Source: Gari tellinella
Taxonomy: Eukaryota; Mollusca; Bivalvia; Cardiida; Psammobiidae
Assembly: GCA_922989275.2 (NCBI GenBank)
Contig: OV277869.1
Coordinates: forward strand, 40,284,189-40,348,188
DNA length: 64,000 bases
Direction: 5' to 3'
In this document: piece after piece, positions 33,191 through 45,515 of the stretch
How the letters are laid out: every line of letters begins with the position of its first letter
How positions within the stretch are numbered: the first letter of the stretch is position 1
Translations under genes and position numbers: made by a program
The notes under the pieces: model-generated
The model's database searches: none
Seen by the model: only the letters and a program-made list of their open reading frames with translations
Told to the model about the DNA's origin: nothing

Positions 33191-33552
33191 GCTCATAAAA
33201 TGATAATGATAAGTTTGTTTTTATATTTTCTAATGAAAATTTAATACGCACTGTTGCCAAATCCTGCTTTCTTATTTTAAACAGACGCAGAGGTCTGCTA
33301 TATAACAATGTATAAACTGTGATAGATATTTTGCATTAAATTTGCATTTAACCATGGTGATTATTTCCGGTTTTATTAGTGTAAATAATATTGTATTGTT
33401 TTATTACCTAGCATGTGTTCATTTTGATAACACGTTGATAGTCTCTTATAATTCACAATTGAATGACATGGGTCATTGACATGTATATATAGTTATTAAG
33501 TAATTGTATGTATGCTGTATCCATGATGAGACTTGAATAAAGATATATATAT
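31613..33552 (+). mobile_element. 5'-truncated LINE inserted in unit 3
   Basis: The unit sequence CAACTGTTGAGGTAT / ATGATAATCATCATC is continuous in unit 1 (17461-17490) and interrupted here by 1.94 kb. The insert begins inside the reverse transcriptase and ends after GAATAAAGATATATATATAT. Truncation at the 5' end is the normal outcome of target-primed reverse transcription. At most a few bases of target duplication are visible. It is related to, but clearly distinct from, the LINE at 7700-13109. Confidence 0.9.
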
Positions 33553-33908
33553 ATGATAATCATCATCTTGAAGGAAGCCTTAACATGGATACGATTAACA
33601 GTCGAAAGTCGATACTACGACCTCGCTTAAATCGATCTTTTCAGTATTTCGTAAGTTTAATTTTGATAAGTCGATCTCGTTTAAGTCGGACAAACCCGTA
33701 ATTCAAAGTTAAGACGTGGTATGTTCGAAGTAACGCGAGTTCGTAGAATCGAGGTTTTACTGTAATTTCATTTTCTTTCAACAGAACGGTACAATCAACT
33801 AATTGACACATTGCTTAAAGGGTTGAATCCCATCAAAGACGTTTACAAAGTCCTATGACCTTTTCAGCAACCCGCTTATATATAATTATTTTATTTATAA
33901 ATATATAT

Positions 33909-35905
33909 CTGCCACTTGAATTAGTTAAGGTTGAGGACTCCTAACTAGATCGAGCCAATGTTGGTAAATAGCGGTTCTCTACTGAGAGAGATATGTCATT
34001 CTCCTCAACTAGATGTGCATAACTTCCATTTGAACAAGTCAAGGTTGAGAACCCCTAACTAGATCGAGCTAATGTTGGTAAATATCGGTTCTCTACTGAG
34101 AGCGATCAGCCACTTGTCAACTATATAACTTCCAATTGAACTAGTCAAGGTTGAGGACCCCTAACTAGATCGAGCTAATGTTGGTAAATATCGATACTCT
34201 ACTGTGAGCGATCGGCCACTTGTCAACTATATAACTTACGTTTCAACTAGTCAAGGTTGAGAACCCCTAACTAGATCGAGCTAATGTTGGTAAATATCGG
34301 TTCTCTACTGGGAGCGATCTGTCACTTGTCAACTATATAACTTACACTTGAACTAGTCAAGGTTGAGGACCCCTAACTAGATCGAGCTAATGTTGGTAAA
34401 TATCGGTACTCTACTGTGAGCGATCTGTAACTTGTCAACTATATAACTTACACTTGAACTAGTCAAGGTTGAGAACCCCTAACTAGATCGAGCTAATGTT
34501 GGTAAATATCGGTACTCTACTGTGAGCGATCTGTCACTTGTCAACTATATAACTTACACTTGAACTAGTCAAGGTTGAGGACCCCTAACTAGATCGAGCT
34601 AATGTTGGTAAATATCGGTACTCTACTGTGAGCGATCTGTAACTTGTCAACTATATAACTTACACTTGAACTAGTCAAGGTTGAGAACCCCTAACTAGAT
34701 CGAGCTAATGTTGGTAAATATCGGTACTCTACTGTGAGCGATCTGTCACTTGTCAACTATATAACTTACACTTGAACTACTCAAGGTTGAGAACCCCTAA
34801 CTAGATCGAGCTAATGTTGGTAAATATCGGTACTCTACCGTGAGCAATCGGCAACTTGTCAACTATATAACTTACACTTGAACTAGTTAAGGTTGAGGAC
34901 CCCTAACTAGATCGAGATAATGTTGGTAAATATCGGCATCTACTGAGAGCGATTAGCCACTTGTCAACTATATAACTTACACTTGAACTAGTTAAGGTTG
35001 AGGATCCCTAACTAGATCGAGCCAATGTTGGTAAATATCGGTTCTCTACTGAGAGCGATCAGCCACTTGTCAACTATATAACTTCCACTTGAACTAGTTA
35101 AGGTTGAGGACCCCCAACTAGATCGAGCCAATGTTGGTAAATATCGGTACTCTACTGAGAGCGAGCTGTCACTTGTCCACTATAAAACGTACAATTGAAC
35201 TAGTCAAGGTTGAGGACCCCTAACTAGATCGAGCTAATGTTGGTAAATATCGGTACTCTACTGTGAGCGATCGGCCTCTTGTCAACTATAAAACTTACAC
35301 TTGAACTAGTCAAGGTTGAGGACCCCTAACTAGATCGAGCCAATGTTGGTAAATATCGGCATCTACTGAGAGCGATCAGCCACTTGTCAACTATATAACT
35401 TACACTTGAACTAGTTAAGGTTGAGGATCCCTAACTAGATCGAGCCAATGTTGGTAAATATCGGTTCACTACTGAGAGCGATCAGCCACTTGTCAACTAT
35501 ATAACTTCCAATTGAACTAGTCAAGGTTGAGGACCCCTAACTAGATCGAGCTAATGTTGGTAAATATCGGCATCTACTGAGAGCGATCAGCCACTTGTCA
35601 ACTATATAACTTCCACTTGAACTAGTTAAGGTTGAGGACTCCTAACTAGATCGAGCCAATGTTAGTAAATATCGGTTCTCTACTGAGAGCGATCAGCCAC
35701 TTGTCAACTATATAACTTCCACTTGAACTAGTCAAGGTTGAGGACCCCTAACTAGATCGAGCTAATGTTGGTAAATATCGGTACTCTACTGTTAGCGATC
35801 TGTCACTTGTCAACTATATAACTTACACATGAACTAGTCAAAGTTGAGAACCCCTAACTAGATCGAGCTAATGTTGGTAAATATCGGTACTCTACTGTGA
35901 GCGAT
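33909..35905. repeat. 106-bp satellite, array 3 (about 19 monomers)
   Basis: Same left border as arrays 1 and 2 and the same right border with the protease exon. The 5' half contains a run of near-identical alternating monomers (CTGTGAGCGATCTGTAACTT and CTGTGAGCGATCTGTCACTT), consistent with local duplication of monomer pairs. Confidence 0.95.
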
Positions 35906-36511
35906 CGGCAACATTGCTATGCTGACAGAGGCCCCTTAACAACTTGGTTCGTTCATTTCGGTGATCACACCTTTTCTGAAGACGAGGGAACAGAGCAAAC
36001 AGTTGGCGTGGAAAGATGGATATTTCCTCCCAACTATGACACCACTGGTGAAGACATTGCCATAATTGTTCTCAGTGAAGAAGTCCAGAGCACTAATGAA
36101 ATATCGCCTATCGACATACTTAGAAGCCCCGAATATTTCGAAAAGTTGATGGTTTCACAGAAGGTGTGTACTTTAGCAGGCTGGGGCATGACCAAGTTGA
36201 ACACTGGATGGCAGCTATCTGATGTCCTACAGCTTCTCCAAATTAAGCTAGTTGATGAATGTGTTTGCGAAGAAAGAGGAAACAGTATACGGACGGGAAG
36301 TTTTTGCTATGAAGCGGCTGTAGAAGAATGTTCAGCTTCTTGCAATGGGGACAGTGGTTCAGGCATCTTTACGAGACGGGGACGTGCTTATGTTCTTGTC
36401 GGAGTCCATGCTCATCGTAAAAGCAACTACGACGGCTGTGCTACAGGTATGAAAGGTGCAATGGATGTTTCAAGGTACTACGAATGGATCGACAGTGAAC
36501 TATTGGATTGA
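35906..36511 (+). CDS. S1 serine protease, 3'-terminal exon, copy 3
   Basis: It is open from a satellite-derived GTG at 35897 to TGA at 36511. The translation equals copy 1 except one Arg-to-Lys change (EYFEKLMV). The four coding base changes relative to copy 1 that I found are three silent and one conservative. His, Asp and Ser of the triad are present (HCYAD, EDIAIIVL, GDSGSG), while the N-terminal third of the domain is absent. With a LINE 2.4 kb upstream and satellite directly abutting, expression as a normal protease is doubtful. Confidence 0.75.
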   Translation, partial: RQHCYADRGPLTTWFVHFGDHTFSEDEGTEQTVGVERWIFPPNYDTTGEDIAIIVLSEEVQSTNEISPIDILRSPEYFEKLMVSQKVCTLAGWGMTKLNTGWQLSDVLQLLQIKLVDECVCEERGNSIRTGSFCYEAAVEECSASCNGDSGSGIFTRRGRAYVLVGVHAHRKSNYDGCATGMKGAMDVSRYYEWIDSELLD

Positions 36512-36801
36512 GTTTCTACTATCAAGCTTAGCTCTAGGCTCATAAAGAGTTTGAGATGAGTCTGAAATAGTTCTGCTTTTGATTGGACCGGTTTGAACAT
36601 TCTGCTCCAGTCGCATCAATCAAAAACTTGAAAACGATCTCAAAGTCTCGGGCACATACAATATTTACTAGTATACAGATTTTCTATGTGTGTTTGAATG
36701 TAACCAATGTGCTACATACATAACGCTATCACATATATGTCAACGCCGAAATGCGCCATAGTACATAGTACAGATATTTATGCAACAAACACACATTACA
36801 C

Positions 36802-37116
36802 TTAACCCCTTCACTGCCTTACCCCGAGTAGTTTAGTTTAAACATGTTATTTCAATATATACAAAGAAATGGGGTTGGGCCACAAGTTCTTAAAACATTA
36901 GATTCGGCCCTTCCCCCTACCCCGAGTATACTTGTTATTTGAAAACAGTCTGGATCCTATTCAGACGCCGCGTAACGCGACGTCTAATCAGGATACAATA
37001 TATTTTAAACTTATTTCAATATTTCATATGTCAAAATAACTAAATATTTATTTTTAGAAATAAAAGCAGACGACACTTGTTTAGAATTTATGACGTCATG
37101 GCAGTGAAGGGATTAA
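36802..37116. mobile_element. TTAA-flanked MITE (P4), copy in unit 3
   Basis: Same borders as at 28874-29183. The core hairpin carries GTAACGCGACG here instead of GTAACGCGGCG, a change shared with unit 4, which groups units 3 and 4. Confidence 0.7.
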
Positions 37117-37274
37117 CCACTCCACAATGTATGTTACTATGGAAACGCGTGATTTATTTACTTCTTTACTTTAGAAACAAGATTCCAACCATATTTTAAG
37201 ATTTAATTGAAGCGTTAAAGTACAATTTGTGTTCAAATGACCAAAAACACTTAATAATCAATTTGCAAATAAAA

Positions 37275-37523
37275 ACAGGGCTGCCATAACTTGATCATAA
37301 TAATCCTAATAATTCAATTTTTCAATTTTACGGACGCAATTTTTACTGATCGTACCTTAACCCCATAGTCTGTTTCTTGTTTTGAAGACACATGACTGCT
37401 TAAAACAGGTAGAAAATAAAGCAGAATGTGTCTTAAGGCGCATTCTGCGTTACTTTCAGCCTGTTTTAAGCTACGGTCTGCTAGTATAAAAAGTCCAAAA
37501 AATCCGGAGAAATGGCAGCCCTG
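37275..37523. mobile_element. CAGGGCTGCCA-ended MITE, copy in unit 3
   Basis: Same ends as at 29337. The internal hairpin is longer (GCAGAATGTGTCTTAAGGCG...), so the unit 2 copy has lost the tip. Confidence 0.7.
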
Positions 37524-39295
37524 AATAAACCTTATAAAACGACAAAGTAACTTTTCTTACCTATAAAAGATCAAGAGCGTGTCCTTTCCGTTGTCTTTAT
37601 TCTGTACAATTCTGTTCAGATCATAAGATGTTGTTGTTGTGACGTTACCACGGAAAGACACGCATTTAAAGCAAATTTGCAGATCAAGCAATAACCAATG
37701 AAATTACGCGAAATATGACATGCATCGGCGTAAGTAACTCAACTATAGTTGTCAGTTTTTCGAAACCCTTTGGCTTTGAGCGGATAAAAGGTGTTAACAG
37801 CTTATTGTTTTGAGAGAGACGAATGCCGACATAATCAACGAGAAGTTTGATTATAGTCCACGTGGTGTGAAAACTTATTGAGACGAACTCGAACTTAATC
37901 AGTGTGGCATCTGTTATGAAACCTTTCAGTGATATACATATAGCTGTTTGCTTATCAAATCCTACTAACTCTGACATTATTTTAAATTCCGAAAAGGATT
38001 TTCACTAACAAGCCTGAATGAATCCGAATCGCATAAGTAATATGTGTCTGAGGGAAATTTCTCATGTTTTGTAAATTTATGCAAACTGAGAATATTTAAA
38101 TTGATAATGTCATACAACTGTAAAATATGTAGATAATATAACAGAACTGAACTCCAGCATTCTACCCTAACCCTTACAACAGCAACAACAACAACAAAAT
38201 ATTAAATCCAGTAAAGCAAACTAAACTAAACGTAAAGGATCTTAACAAGCTCTGCTATCGATCCAGGGCAGCCATTTCTCCGGATTTTTTCCTAAATCTT
38301 CGGATTTTTTTCTGGTACATTGTAGCTTAAAACAGTCTGCTGTAAGTAATCACATGTCAACAAAACTAGAAACAGGATATTTAGTAAAGATACGAATCGT
38401 AAAATCGCACTTGAAAGATGGAAATTTGGAAATCTTAGGATTTTTCATGTCAACTTATGGCAGCCCTGTCGATCCAATCCTTTGCTAATGTTGTCAAATT
38501 ATCACCATATGTACAGCACGATCGTATGTGGGAAATTATGAAAATATAAAATATGTTTAAACTAAGAAACGTTACTATTTTACCACAGAAAATGAGCATC
38601 CACAATGATGTCTTCAGTACCAAAAAAAAGGCCATGAGGGAGGGCTAAACAGTTTTAACCCTCTGGTTTACCTTAAAGATTTCCATGTCAATAAACTTTG
38701 GCTGCTGAAAGTATGTGAAATGTGATATAACTCAAACGTTTTAGCAATTCCAAATTGACTGGACTAAATACAATCAGTAAACCTTCCTTTTTGTGATCGT
38801 AATATAGAGGTTTAACTGCATATTAAAACCCTATCTCTTGTGGGTATTTATTATCCTTTTGGAGTCTTCTATTACAGGCATTTTGAACAAGACTACTGTT
38901 GCATTTTTCATATGAAAACAAAAACGAATGAAACTTTCAATCAGTGCAAACCCTGATCAGAGGGATCCTATAGGAACCCTCTGATCAGGGTCTTCACTGT
39001 TTGTATATGTAACCAGTAATCTCTACAGAGGGCTGTGGGTTGAATTATTTCGTCGTTCCCCACTCTTTCTGTGATCATAACTACCAGAAAGTACATGTAG
39101 AACCTTTCAATACTTATTTGAACGACAAATGTAAGATGAACATACACTTTGATTCTTTTAACCCTTTCATGATCTAATTATTCGGGAGATTTTTACCCCT
39201 TCACCGCTTTTTTGTCGTCTGCTGTAGTGTTGTTAACTGCATGACACGTTTCAAAGTTAGATTTAAGGTTTTATGACATAAAAAATATCGATAAG

Positions 39296-40380
39296 TAAAT
39301 ATCGGTACTCTACTGGGAGCGATCTGTCACTTGTCAACTATATAACTTACACTTGAACTAGTCAAGGTTGAGGACCCCTAACTAGATCGAGCCAATGTTG
39401 GTAAATATCGTTACTCTACTGTGAGCGATCGGCAACTTGTCAACTATATAACTTCCACTTGAACTAGTCAAGGTTGAGGACTCCTAACTAGATCGAGCCA
39501 ATGTTGGTAAATATCGGCATCTACTGAGAGAAATCAGCCACTTGTCAACTATATAACTTACACTTGAACTAGTTAAGGTTGAGGATCCCTAACTAGATCG
39601 AGCCAATGTTGGTAAATATCGGTTCTCTACTGAGAGCGATCAGCCACTTGTCCACTATATAACTTCCATTTGAACTAGGCAAGGTTGAGGACCCCTAACT
39701 ATATCGAGCTAATGTTGGTAAATATCGGTACTCTACTGTGAGCGATCTGCCACTTGTCAACTATATAACTTACACTTGAACTAGTCAAGGTTGAGAACCC
39801 CTAACTAGATCGAGCTAATGTTGGTAAATATCGGTACTCTACTGTGAGCAATCGGCAACTTGTCAACTATATAACTTACACTTGAACTAGTTAAGGTTGA
39901 GGACTCCTAACTAGATCGAGCCAATGTTGTTAAATATCGGCATCTTCTGAGAGCGATCAGCCACTTGTCAACTATATAACTTCCACTTGAACTAGTCAAG
40001 GTTGAGGACTCCTAACTAGATCGAGCTAATGTTGGTAAATATCGGCATCTACTGAGAGCGATTAGCCACTTGTCAACTATATAACTTACACTTGAACTAG
40101 TTAAGGTTGAGGATCCCTAACTAGATCGAGCCAATGTTGGTAAATATCGGTTCACTACTGAGAGCGATCAGCCACTTGTCAACTATATAACTTCCAATTG
40201 AACTAGTCAAGGTTGAGGACCCATAACTAGATCGAGCTAATGTTGGTAAATATCGGTACTCTACTGTTAGCGATCTGTCACTTGTCAACTATATAACTTA
40301 CACATGAACTAGTCAAAGTTGAGAACCCCTAACTAGATCGAGCTAATGTTGGTAAATATCGGTACTCTACTGTGAGCGAT
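39296..40380. repeat. 106-bp satellite, array 4 (about 10 monomers)
   Basis: Starts in mid-monomer. Private variants (GTTACTCTACTG, GAGAGAAATCAGCC, AACTATATCGAGC, GTTGTTAAATATCGGCATC, ACCCATAACTAGATC) recur in the same order in array 5. Confidence 0.95.
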
Positions 40381-40986
40381 CGGCAACATTGCTATGCTGA
40401 CAGAGGCCCCTTAACAACTTGGTTCGTTCATTTCGGTGATCACACCTTTTCTGAAGACGAGGGAACAGAGCAAACAGTTGGCGTGGAAAGATGGATATTT
40501 CCTCCCAACTATGACACCACTGGTGAAGACATTGCCATAATTGTTCTCAGTGAAGAAGTCCAGAGCACTAATGAAATATCGCCTATCGACATACTTAGAA
40601 GCCCCGAATATTTCGAAAAGTTGATGGTTTCACAGAAGGTGTGTACTTTAGCAGGCTGGGGCATGACCAAGTTGAACACTGGATGGCAGCTATCTGATGT
40701 CCTACAGCTTCTCCAAATTAAGCTAGTTGATGAATGTGTTTGCGAAGAAAGAGGAAACAGTATACGGACGGGAAGTTTTTGCTATGAAGCGGCTGTAGAA
40801 GAATGTTCAGCTTCTTGCAATGGGGACAGTGGTTCAGGCATCTTTACGAGACGGGGACGTGCTTATGTTCTTGTCGGAGTCCATGCTCATCGTAAAAGCA
40901 ACTACGACGGCTGTGCTACAGGTATGAAAGGTGCAATGGATGTTTCAAGGTACTACGAATGGATCGACAGTGAACTATTGGATTGA
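40381..40986 (+). CDS. S1 serine protease, 3'-terminal exon, copy 4
   Basis: The translation is identical to copy 3 from the GTG at 40372 to the TGA at 40986, and I saw no nucleotide difference in the exon. It has the same partial domain with retained His/Asp/Ser and missing N-terminus. The identity of exon and 3' flank with unit 3 indicates that one was copied from the other very recently. Confidence 0.75.
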   Translation, partial: RQHCYADRGPLTTWFVHFGDHTFSEDEGTEQTVGVERWIFPPNYDTTGEDIAIIVLSEEVQSTNEISPIDILRSPEYFEKLMVSQKVCTLAGWGMTKLNTGWQLSDVLQLLQIKLVDECVCEERGNSIRTGSFCYEAAVEECSASCNGDSGSGIFTRRGRAYVLVGVHAHRKSNYDGCATGMKGAMDVSRYYEWIDSELLD

Positions 40987-41276
40987 GTTTCTACTATCAA
41001 GCTTAGCTCTAGGCTCATAAAGAGTTTGAGATGAGTCTGAAATAGTTCTGCTTTTGATTGGACCGGTTTGAACATTCTGCTCCAGTCGCATCAATCAAAA
41101 ACTTGAAAACGATCTCAAAGTCTCGGGCACATACAATATTTACTAGTATACAGATTTTCTATGTGTGTTTGAATGTAACCAATGTGCTACATACATAACG
41201 CTATCACATATATGTCAACGCCGAAATGCGCCATAGTACATAGTACAGATATTTATGCAACAAACACACATTACAC

Positions 41277-41591
41277 TTAACCCCTTCACTGCCTTACCCC
41301 GAGTAGTTTAGTTTAAACATGTTATTTCAATATATACAAAGAAATGGGGTTGGGCCACAAGTTCTTAAAACATTAGATTCGGCCCTTCCCCCTACCCCGA
41401 GTATACTTGTTATTTGAAAACAGTCTGGATCCTATTCAGACGCCGCGTAACGCGACGTCTAATCAGGATACAATATATTTTAAACTTATTTCAATATTTC
41501 ATATGTCAAAATAACTAAATATTTATTTTTAGAAATAAAAGCAGACGACACTTGTTTAGAATTTATGACGTCATGGCAGTGAAGGGATTAA
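41277..41591. mobile_element. TTAA-flanked MITE (P4), copy in unit 4
   Basis: Matches the unit 3 copy, including the GTAACGCGACG change. Confidence 0.7.
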
Positions 41592-41990
41592 CCACTCCAC
41601 AATGTATGTTACTATGGAAACGCGTGATTTATTTACTTCTTTACTTTAGAAACAAGATTCCAACCATATTTTAAGATTTAATTGAAGCGTTAAAGTACAA
41701 TTTGTGTTCAAATGACCAAAAACACTTAATAATCAATTTGCAAATAAAAACAGGGCTGCCATAACTTGATCATAATAATCCTAATAATTCAATTTTTCAA
41801 TTTTACGGACGCAATTTTTACTGATCGTACCTTAACCCCATAGTCTGTTTCTTGTTTTGAAGACACATGACTGCTTAAAACAGGTAGAAAATAAAGCAGA
41901 ATGTGTCTTAAGGCGCATTCTGCGTTACTTTCAGCCTGTTTTAAGCTACGGTCTGCTAGTATAAAAAGTCCAAAAAATCCGGAGAAATGG

Positions 41991-44252
41991 CAATAAACTT
42001 TGGCTGCTGAAAGTATGTGAAATGTGATATAACTCAAACGTTTTAGCAATTCCAAATTGACTGGACTAAATACAATCAGTAAACCTTCCTTTTTGTGATC
42101 GTAATATAGAGGTTTAACTGCATATTAAAACCCTATCTCTTGTGGGTATTTATTATCCTTTTGGAGTCTTCTATTACAGGCATTTTGAACAAGACTACTG
42201 TTGCATTTTTCATATGAAAACAAAAACGAATGAAACTTTCAAACAGTGCAAACCCTGATCAGAGGGATCCTATAGGAACCCTCTGATCAGGGTCTTCACT
42301 GTTTGTATATGTAACCAGTAATCTCTACAGAGGGCTGTGGGTTGAATTATTTCGTCGTTCCCCACTCTTTCTGTGATCATAACTACCAGAAAGTACATGT
42401 AGAACCTTTCAATACTTATTTGAACGACAAATGTAAGATGAACATACACTTTGATTCTTTTAACCCTTTCATGATCTAATTATTCGGGAGATTTTTACCC
42501 CTTCACCGCTTTTTTGTCGTCTGCTGTAGTGTTGTTAACTGCATGACACGTTTCAAAGTTAGATTTAAGGTTTTATGACATAAAAAATATCGATAAGTAA
42601 ATATCGGTACTCTACTGGGAGCGATCTATCACTTGTCAACTATATAACTTACACTTGAACTAGTCAAGGTTGAGGACCCCTAACTAGATCGAGCCAATGT
42701 TGGTAAATATCGTTACTCTACTGTGAGCGATCGGCAACTTGTCAACTATATAACTTCCACTTGAACTAGTCAAGGTTGAGGACTCCTAACTAGATCGAGC
42801 CAATGTTGGTAAATATCGGCATCTACTGAGAGAAATCAGCCACTTGTCAACTATATAACTTACACTTGAACTAGTTAAGGTTGAGGATCCCTAACTAGAT
42901 CGAGCCAATGTTGGTAAATATCGGTTCTCTACTGAGAGCGATCAGCCACTTGTCCACTATATAACTTCCATTTGAACTAGGCAAGGTTGAGGACCCCTAA
43001 CTATATCGAGCTAATGTTGGTAAATATCGGTACTCTACTGTGAGCGATCTGCCACTTGTCAACTATATAACTTACACTTGAACTAGTCAAGGTTGAGAAC
43101 CCCTAACTAGATCGAGCTAATGTTGGTAAATATCGGTACTCTACTGTGAGCAATCGGCAACTTGTCAACTATATAACTTACACTTGAACTAGTTAAGGTT
43201 GAGGACTCCTAACTAGATCGAGCCAATGTTGTTAAATATCGGCATCTTCTGAGAGCGATCAGCCACTTGTCAACTATATAACTTCCACTTGAACTAGTCA
43301 AGGTTGAGGACTCCTAACTAGATCGAGCTAATGTTGGTAAATATCGGCATCTACTGAGAGCGATTAGCCACTTGTCAACTATATAACTTACACTTGAACT
43401 AGTTAAGGTTGAGGATCCCTAACTAGATCGAGCCAATGTTGGTAAATATCGGTTCACTACTGAGAGCGATCAGCCACTTGTCAACTATATAACTTCCAAT
43501 TGAACTAGTCAAGGTTGAGGACCCATAACTAGATCAAGCTAATGTTGGTAAATATCGGTACTCTACTGTGAGCGATCGGCCTCTTGTCAACTATAAAACT
43601 TACACTTGAACTAGTCAAGGTTGAGGACCCCTAATTAGATCGAGCCAATGTTGGTAAATATCGGCATCTACTGAGAGCGATCAGCCACTTGTCAACTATA
43701 TAACTTCCACTTGAACTAGTTAAGGTTGAGGACTCCTAACTAGATCGAGCCAATGTTGGTAAATATCGGTTCTGTACTGAGAGCGATCAGCCACTTGTCA
43801 ACTATATAACTTCCACTTGAACTAGTCAAGGTTGAGGACCCCTAACTAGATCGAGCTAATGTTGGTAAATATCGGTACTCTACTGTGAGCGATCTGTCAC
43901 TTGTCAACTATATAACTTACACTTGAACTAGTCAAGGTTGAGAACCCCTAACTAGATCGAGCTAATGTTGGTAAATATCGGTACTCTACTGTGAGCGATC
44001 GGCAACTTGTCAACTATATAACTTACACTTGAACTAGTTAAGGTTGAGGACTCCTAACTAGATCGAGCCAATGTTGGTAAATATCGGCATCTACTGAGAG
44101 CGATCAGCCACTTGTCAACTATATAACTTCCACTTGAACTAGTCAAGGTTGAGGTCTCCTAACTAGACCGAGTTAATGTTGGTAAATATCGGCATCTACT
44201 GAGAGCGATTAGCCACTTGTCAACTATATAACTATCACTTGAACTAGTCAAG
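41991..44252. repeat. Segmental unit 5 (no protease)
   Basis: From CAATAAACTTTGGCTGCTGA onward it repeats 38692-40240 with a 3301-bp offset (flank, hairpin 42245, array). After about 43545 the satellite continues differently, and it ends at 44252 in unrelated sequence without reaching a protease exon. Confidence 0.9.
42598..44252. repeat. 106-bp satellite, array 5 (about 16 monomers)
   Basis: The first nine monomers match array 4 in order and private variants. The rest resemble the arrays of units 1-3. The right edge stops in mid-monomer at ACTAGTCAAG|TCGTGCTGAGC. Confidence 0.95.
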
Positions 44253-45351
44253 TCGTGCTGAGCAAAATAAGCCTCTGCTTTAAAATTAATTTCTGAAACA
44301 AAGTGTTGAATGTTCTGTTTATGTAGTTTAGAATAAAAGCTCAAACTGTTTGAATTGTGTCTATTGTTTTATAATTTTATGTGTGTGTGTTTTCCCGTTA
44401 TATACCAGGATAACAATCGAGTTTATTCAGTAGGATACTAAAATATAGAACAGTACGGACCCCAATGTTAAAAAAAGAGTTTGAGTTGAGTCTGACATCG
44501 TTCTCAAGCATTTGATTGGTCAGATTTGCTAAGATCTGACCAATCAAATGCTTGAGGACGATCTCAGATTAGATGATTTACAACCTGGAACCCATATTCT
44601 TGAACTATTCAAACTCTGATCAACCAATTGTTTTAAACCTAAAAATGCTCGTGGCAGCAAGCAATAGACCTCATTGTTTACTACACACGTGTTTATTATA
44701 CAATAATTGTCTTACCTCTGGACAGACTGATTACTTTAGTTTTCTTTTTTCTGAAGATTTTTTAATACTGATTCTGGAAGAAAAACAGTCCTCCTCGCAT
44801 TTAGATTTTCTAAATCTTTTTCCTTTCCTTTCTTTCTTTTTGCTTATGTTTTTCTTTCTTCTCTCCCTTTTTTGTAAAGCTCTTTTATGTTTTTGATTTT
44901 CCTCTCATACCGTATAACTTTTTAAAATCAACATTACACAACTGTATATGTTTACTACCCTTATGTGACTTGCAATGCTGGTTTACCAGACATATGCTGT
45001 ATTCTTCAAAGATCATGATACAATCCTTAATAACTGTTCATGTAAGCTTTGTTTGATCCTTCTTCTGCTTCTGATATATATGTTTCTAGAAAAAAGTGTA
45101 GATCCAGATCAATTAACAGGAGCTGTCTGGTCAGGAACTGCACTTTGTCGTCTCATAAGTCTGGTTCTGACAGTAGTCTGCACGTTTCTTCCTAATCTTA
45201 TATAGTATTAGCCAGTGTAATAAATGCAGACGATGACAATTTCGCGGAAGTGGAATCAAACATTTTTATACATTGAAAAATAAGTTGAGAGTGTTTTTGT
45301 TGAATGAATGGTGTGCAGTTGTGTGGTATCTATGGCTTTTATAGCAAGAAT
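44253..45351. other. AT-rich spacer with one palindrome, no gene supported
   Basis: Apart from the palindrome at 44477-44575, nothing is recognised. The 107-codon ORF at 44573-44896 is a pyrimidine-rich, hydrophobic read-through (CTTTCTTTTT tracts) and is not believed. Confidence 0.4.
44477..44575. repeat. Palindrome, intact form
   Basis: ATCGTTCTCAAGCATTTGAT and TGGTCAGATTTG are answered by GATCTGACCAATCAAATGCT and TGAGGACGAT, with GAGTTGAGTCTG and CAGATTAG outside. The decayed form lies behind every protease exon (20709-20812 and equivalents). Confidence 0.7.
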
Positions 45352-45515
45352 GGGGTTTCTTTGTTGTTGCTTTAAATCCAATGGTTTTACTTATCACTAG
45401 AATCGTCTCCTCGAGACGATTCTGATGAGTAGTATCACTATGGGGTTTTGGTGTTGAAATGATAAAGAAAATTTTTATTTGTTCAGTTTATTCACTCTTA
45501 TCTGAAGTCCCACGG
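45352..45515. mobile_element. MITE, CAGGGCTCCAGATAAGGG-ended family, copy 3 (left end lost)
   Basis: It keeps AGAATCGTCTCCTCGAGACG, the GAGTAGTATCACTATGGGG block and a right end CTCTTATCTGAAGTCCC. The left terminus is not recognisable. Confidence 0.55.

Larger units (their letters stand above)
30401..38333. repeat. Segmental unit 3
   Basis: It contains all unit parts (hairpin 31027, array 3, intact protease exon, P4 MITE, CAGGGCTGCCA element, distal flank), plus a LINE insertion at 31613-33552 that the other units lack. Confidence 0.9.
38334..41990. repeat. Segmental unit 4
   Basis: A compact unit. Flank joins the satellite directly at ATATCGATAAG|TAAATATCGG (about 39296), so about 570 bp present in units 1-3 is missing. 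It carries array 4, a protease exon and the P4 MITE, and breaks off inside the CAGGGCTGCCA element, where it fuses to unit 5 at AAATGGCA|ATAAACTT. Confidence 0.9.

Noticed and set aside
44573..44896. 107-codon hydrophobic ORF
   Set aside because: It is produced by CTTT-rich tracts, with no start context, neighbour or motif in support.
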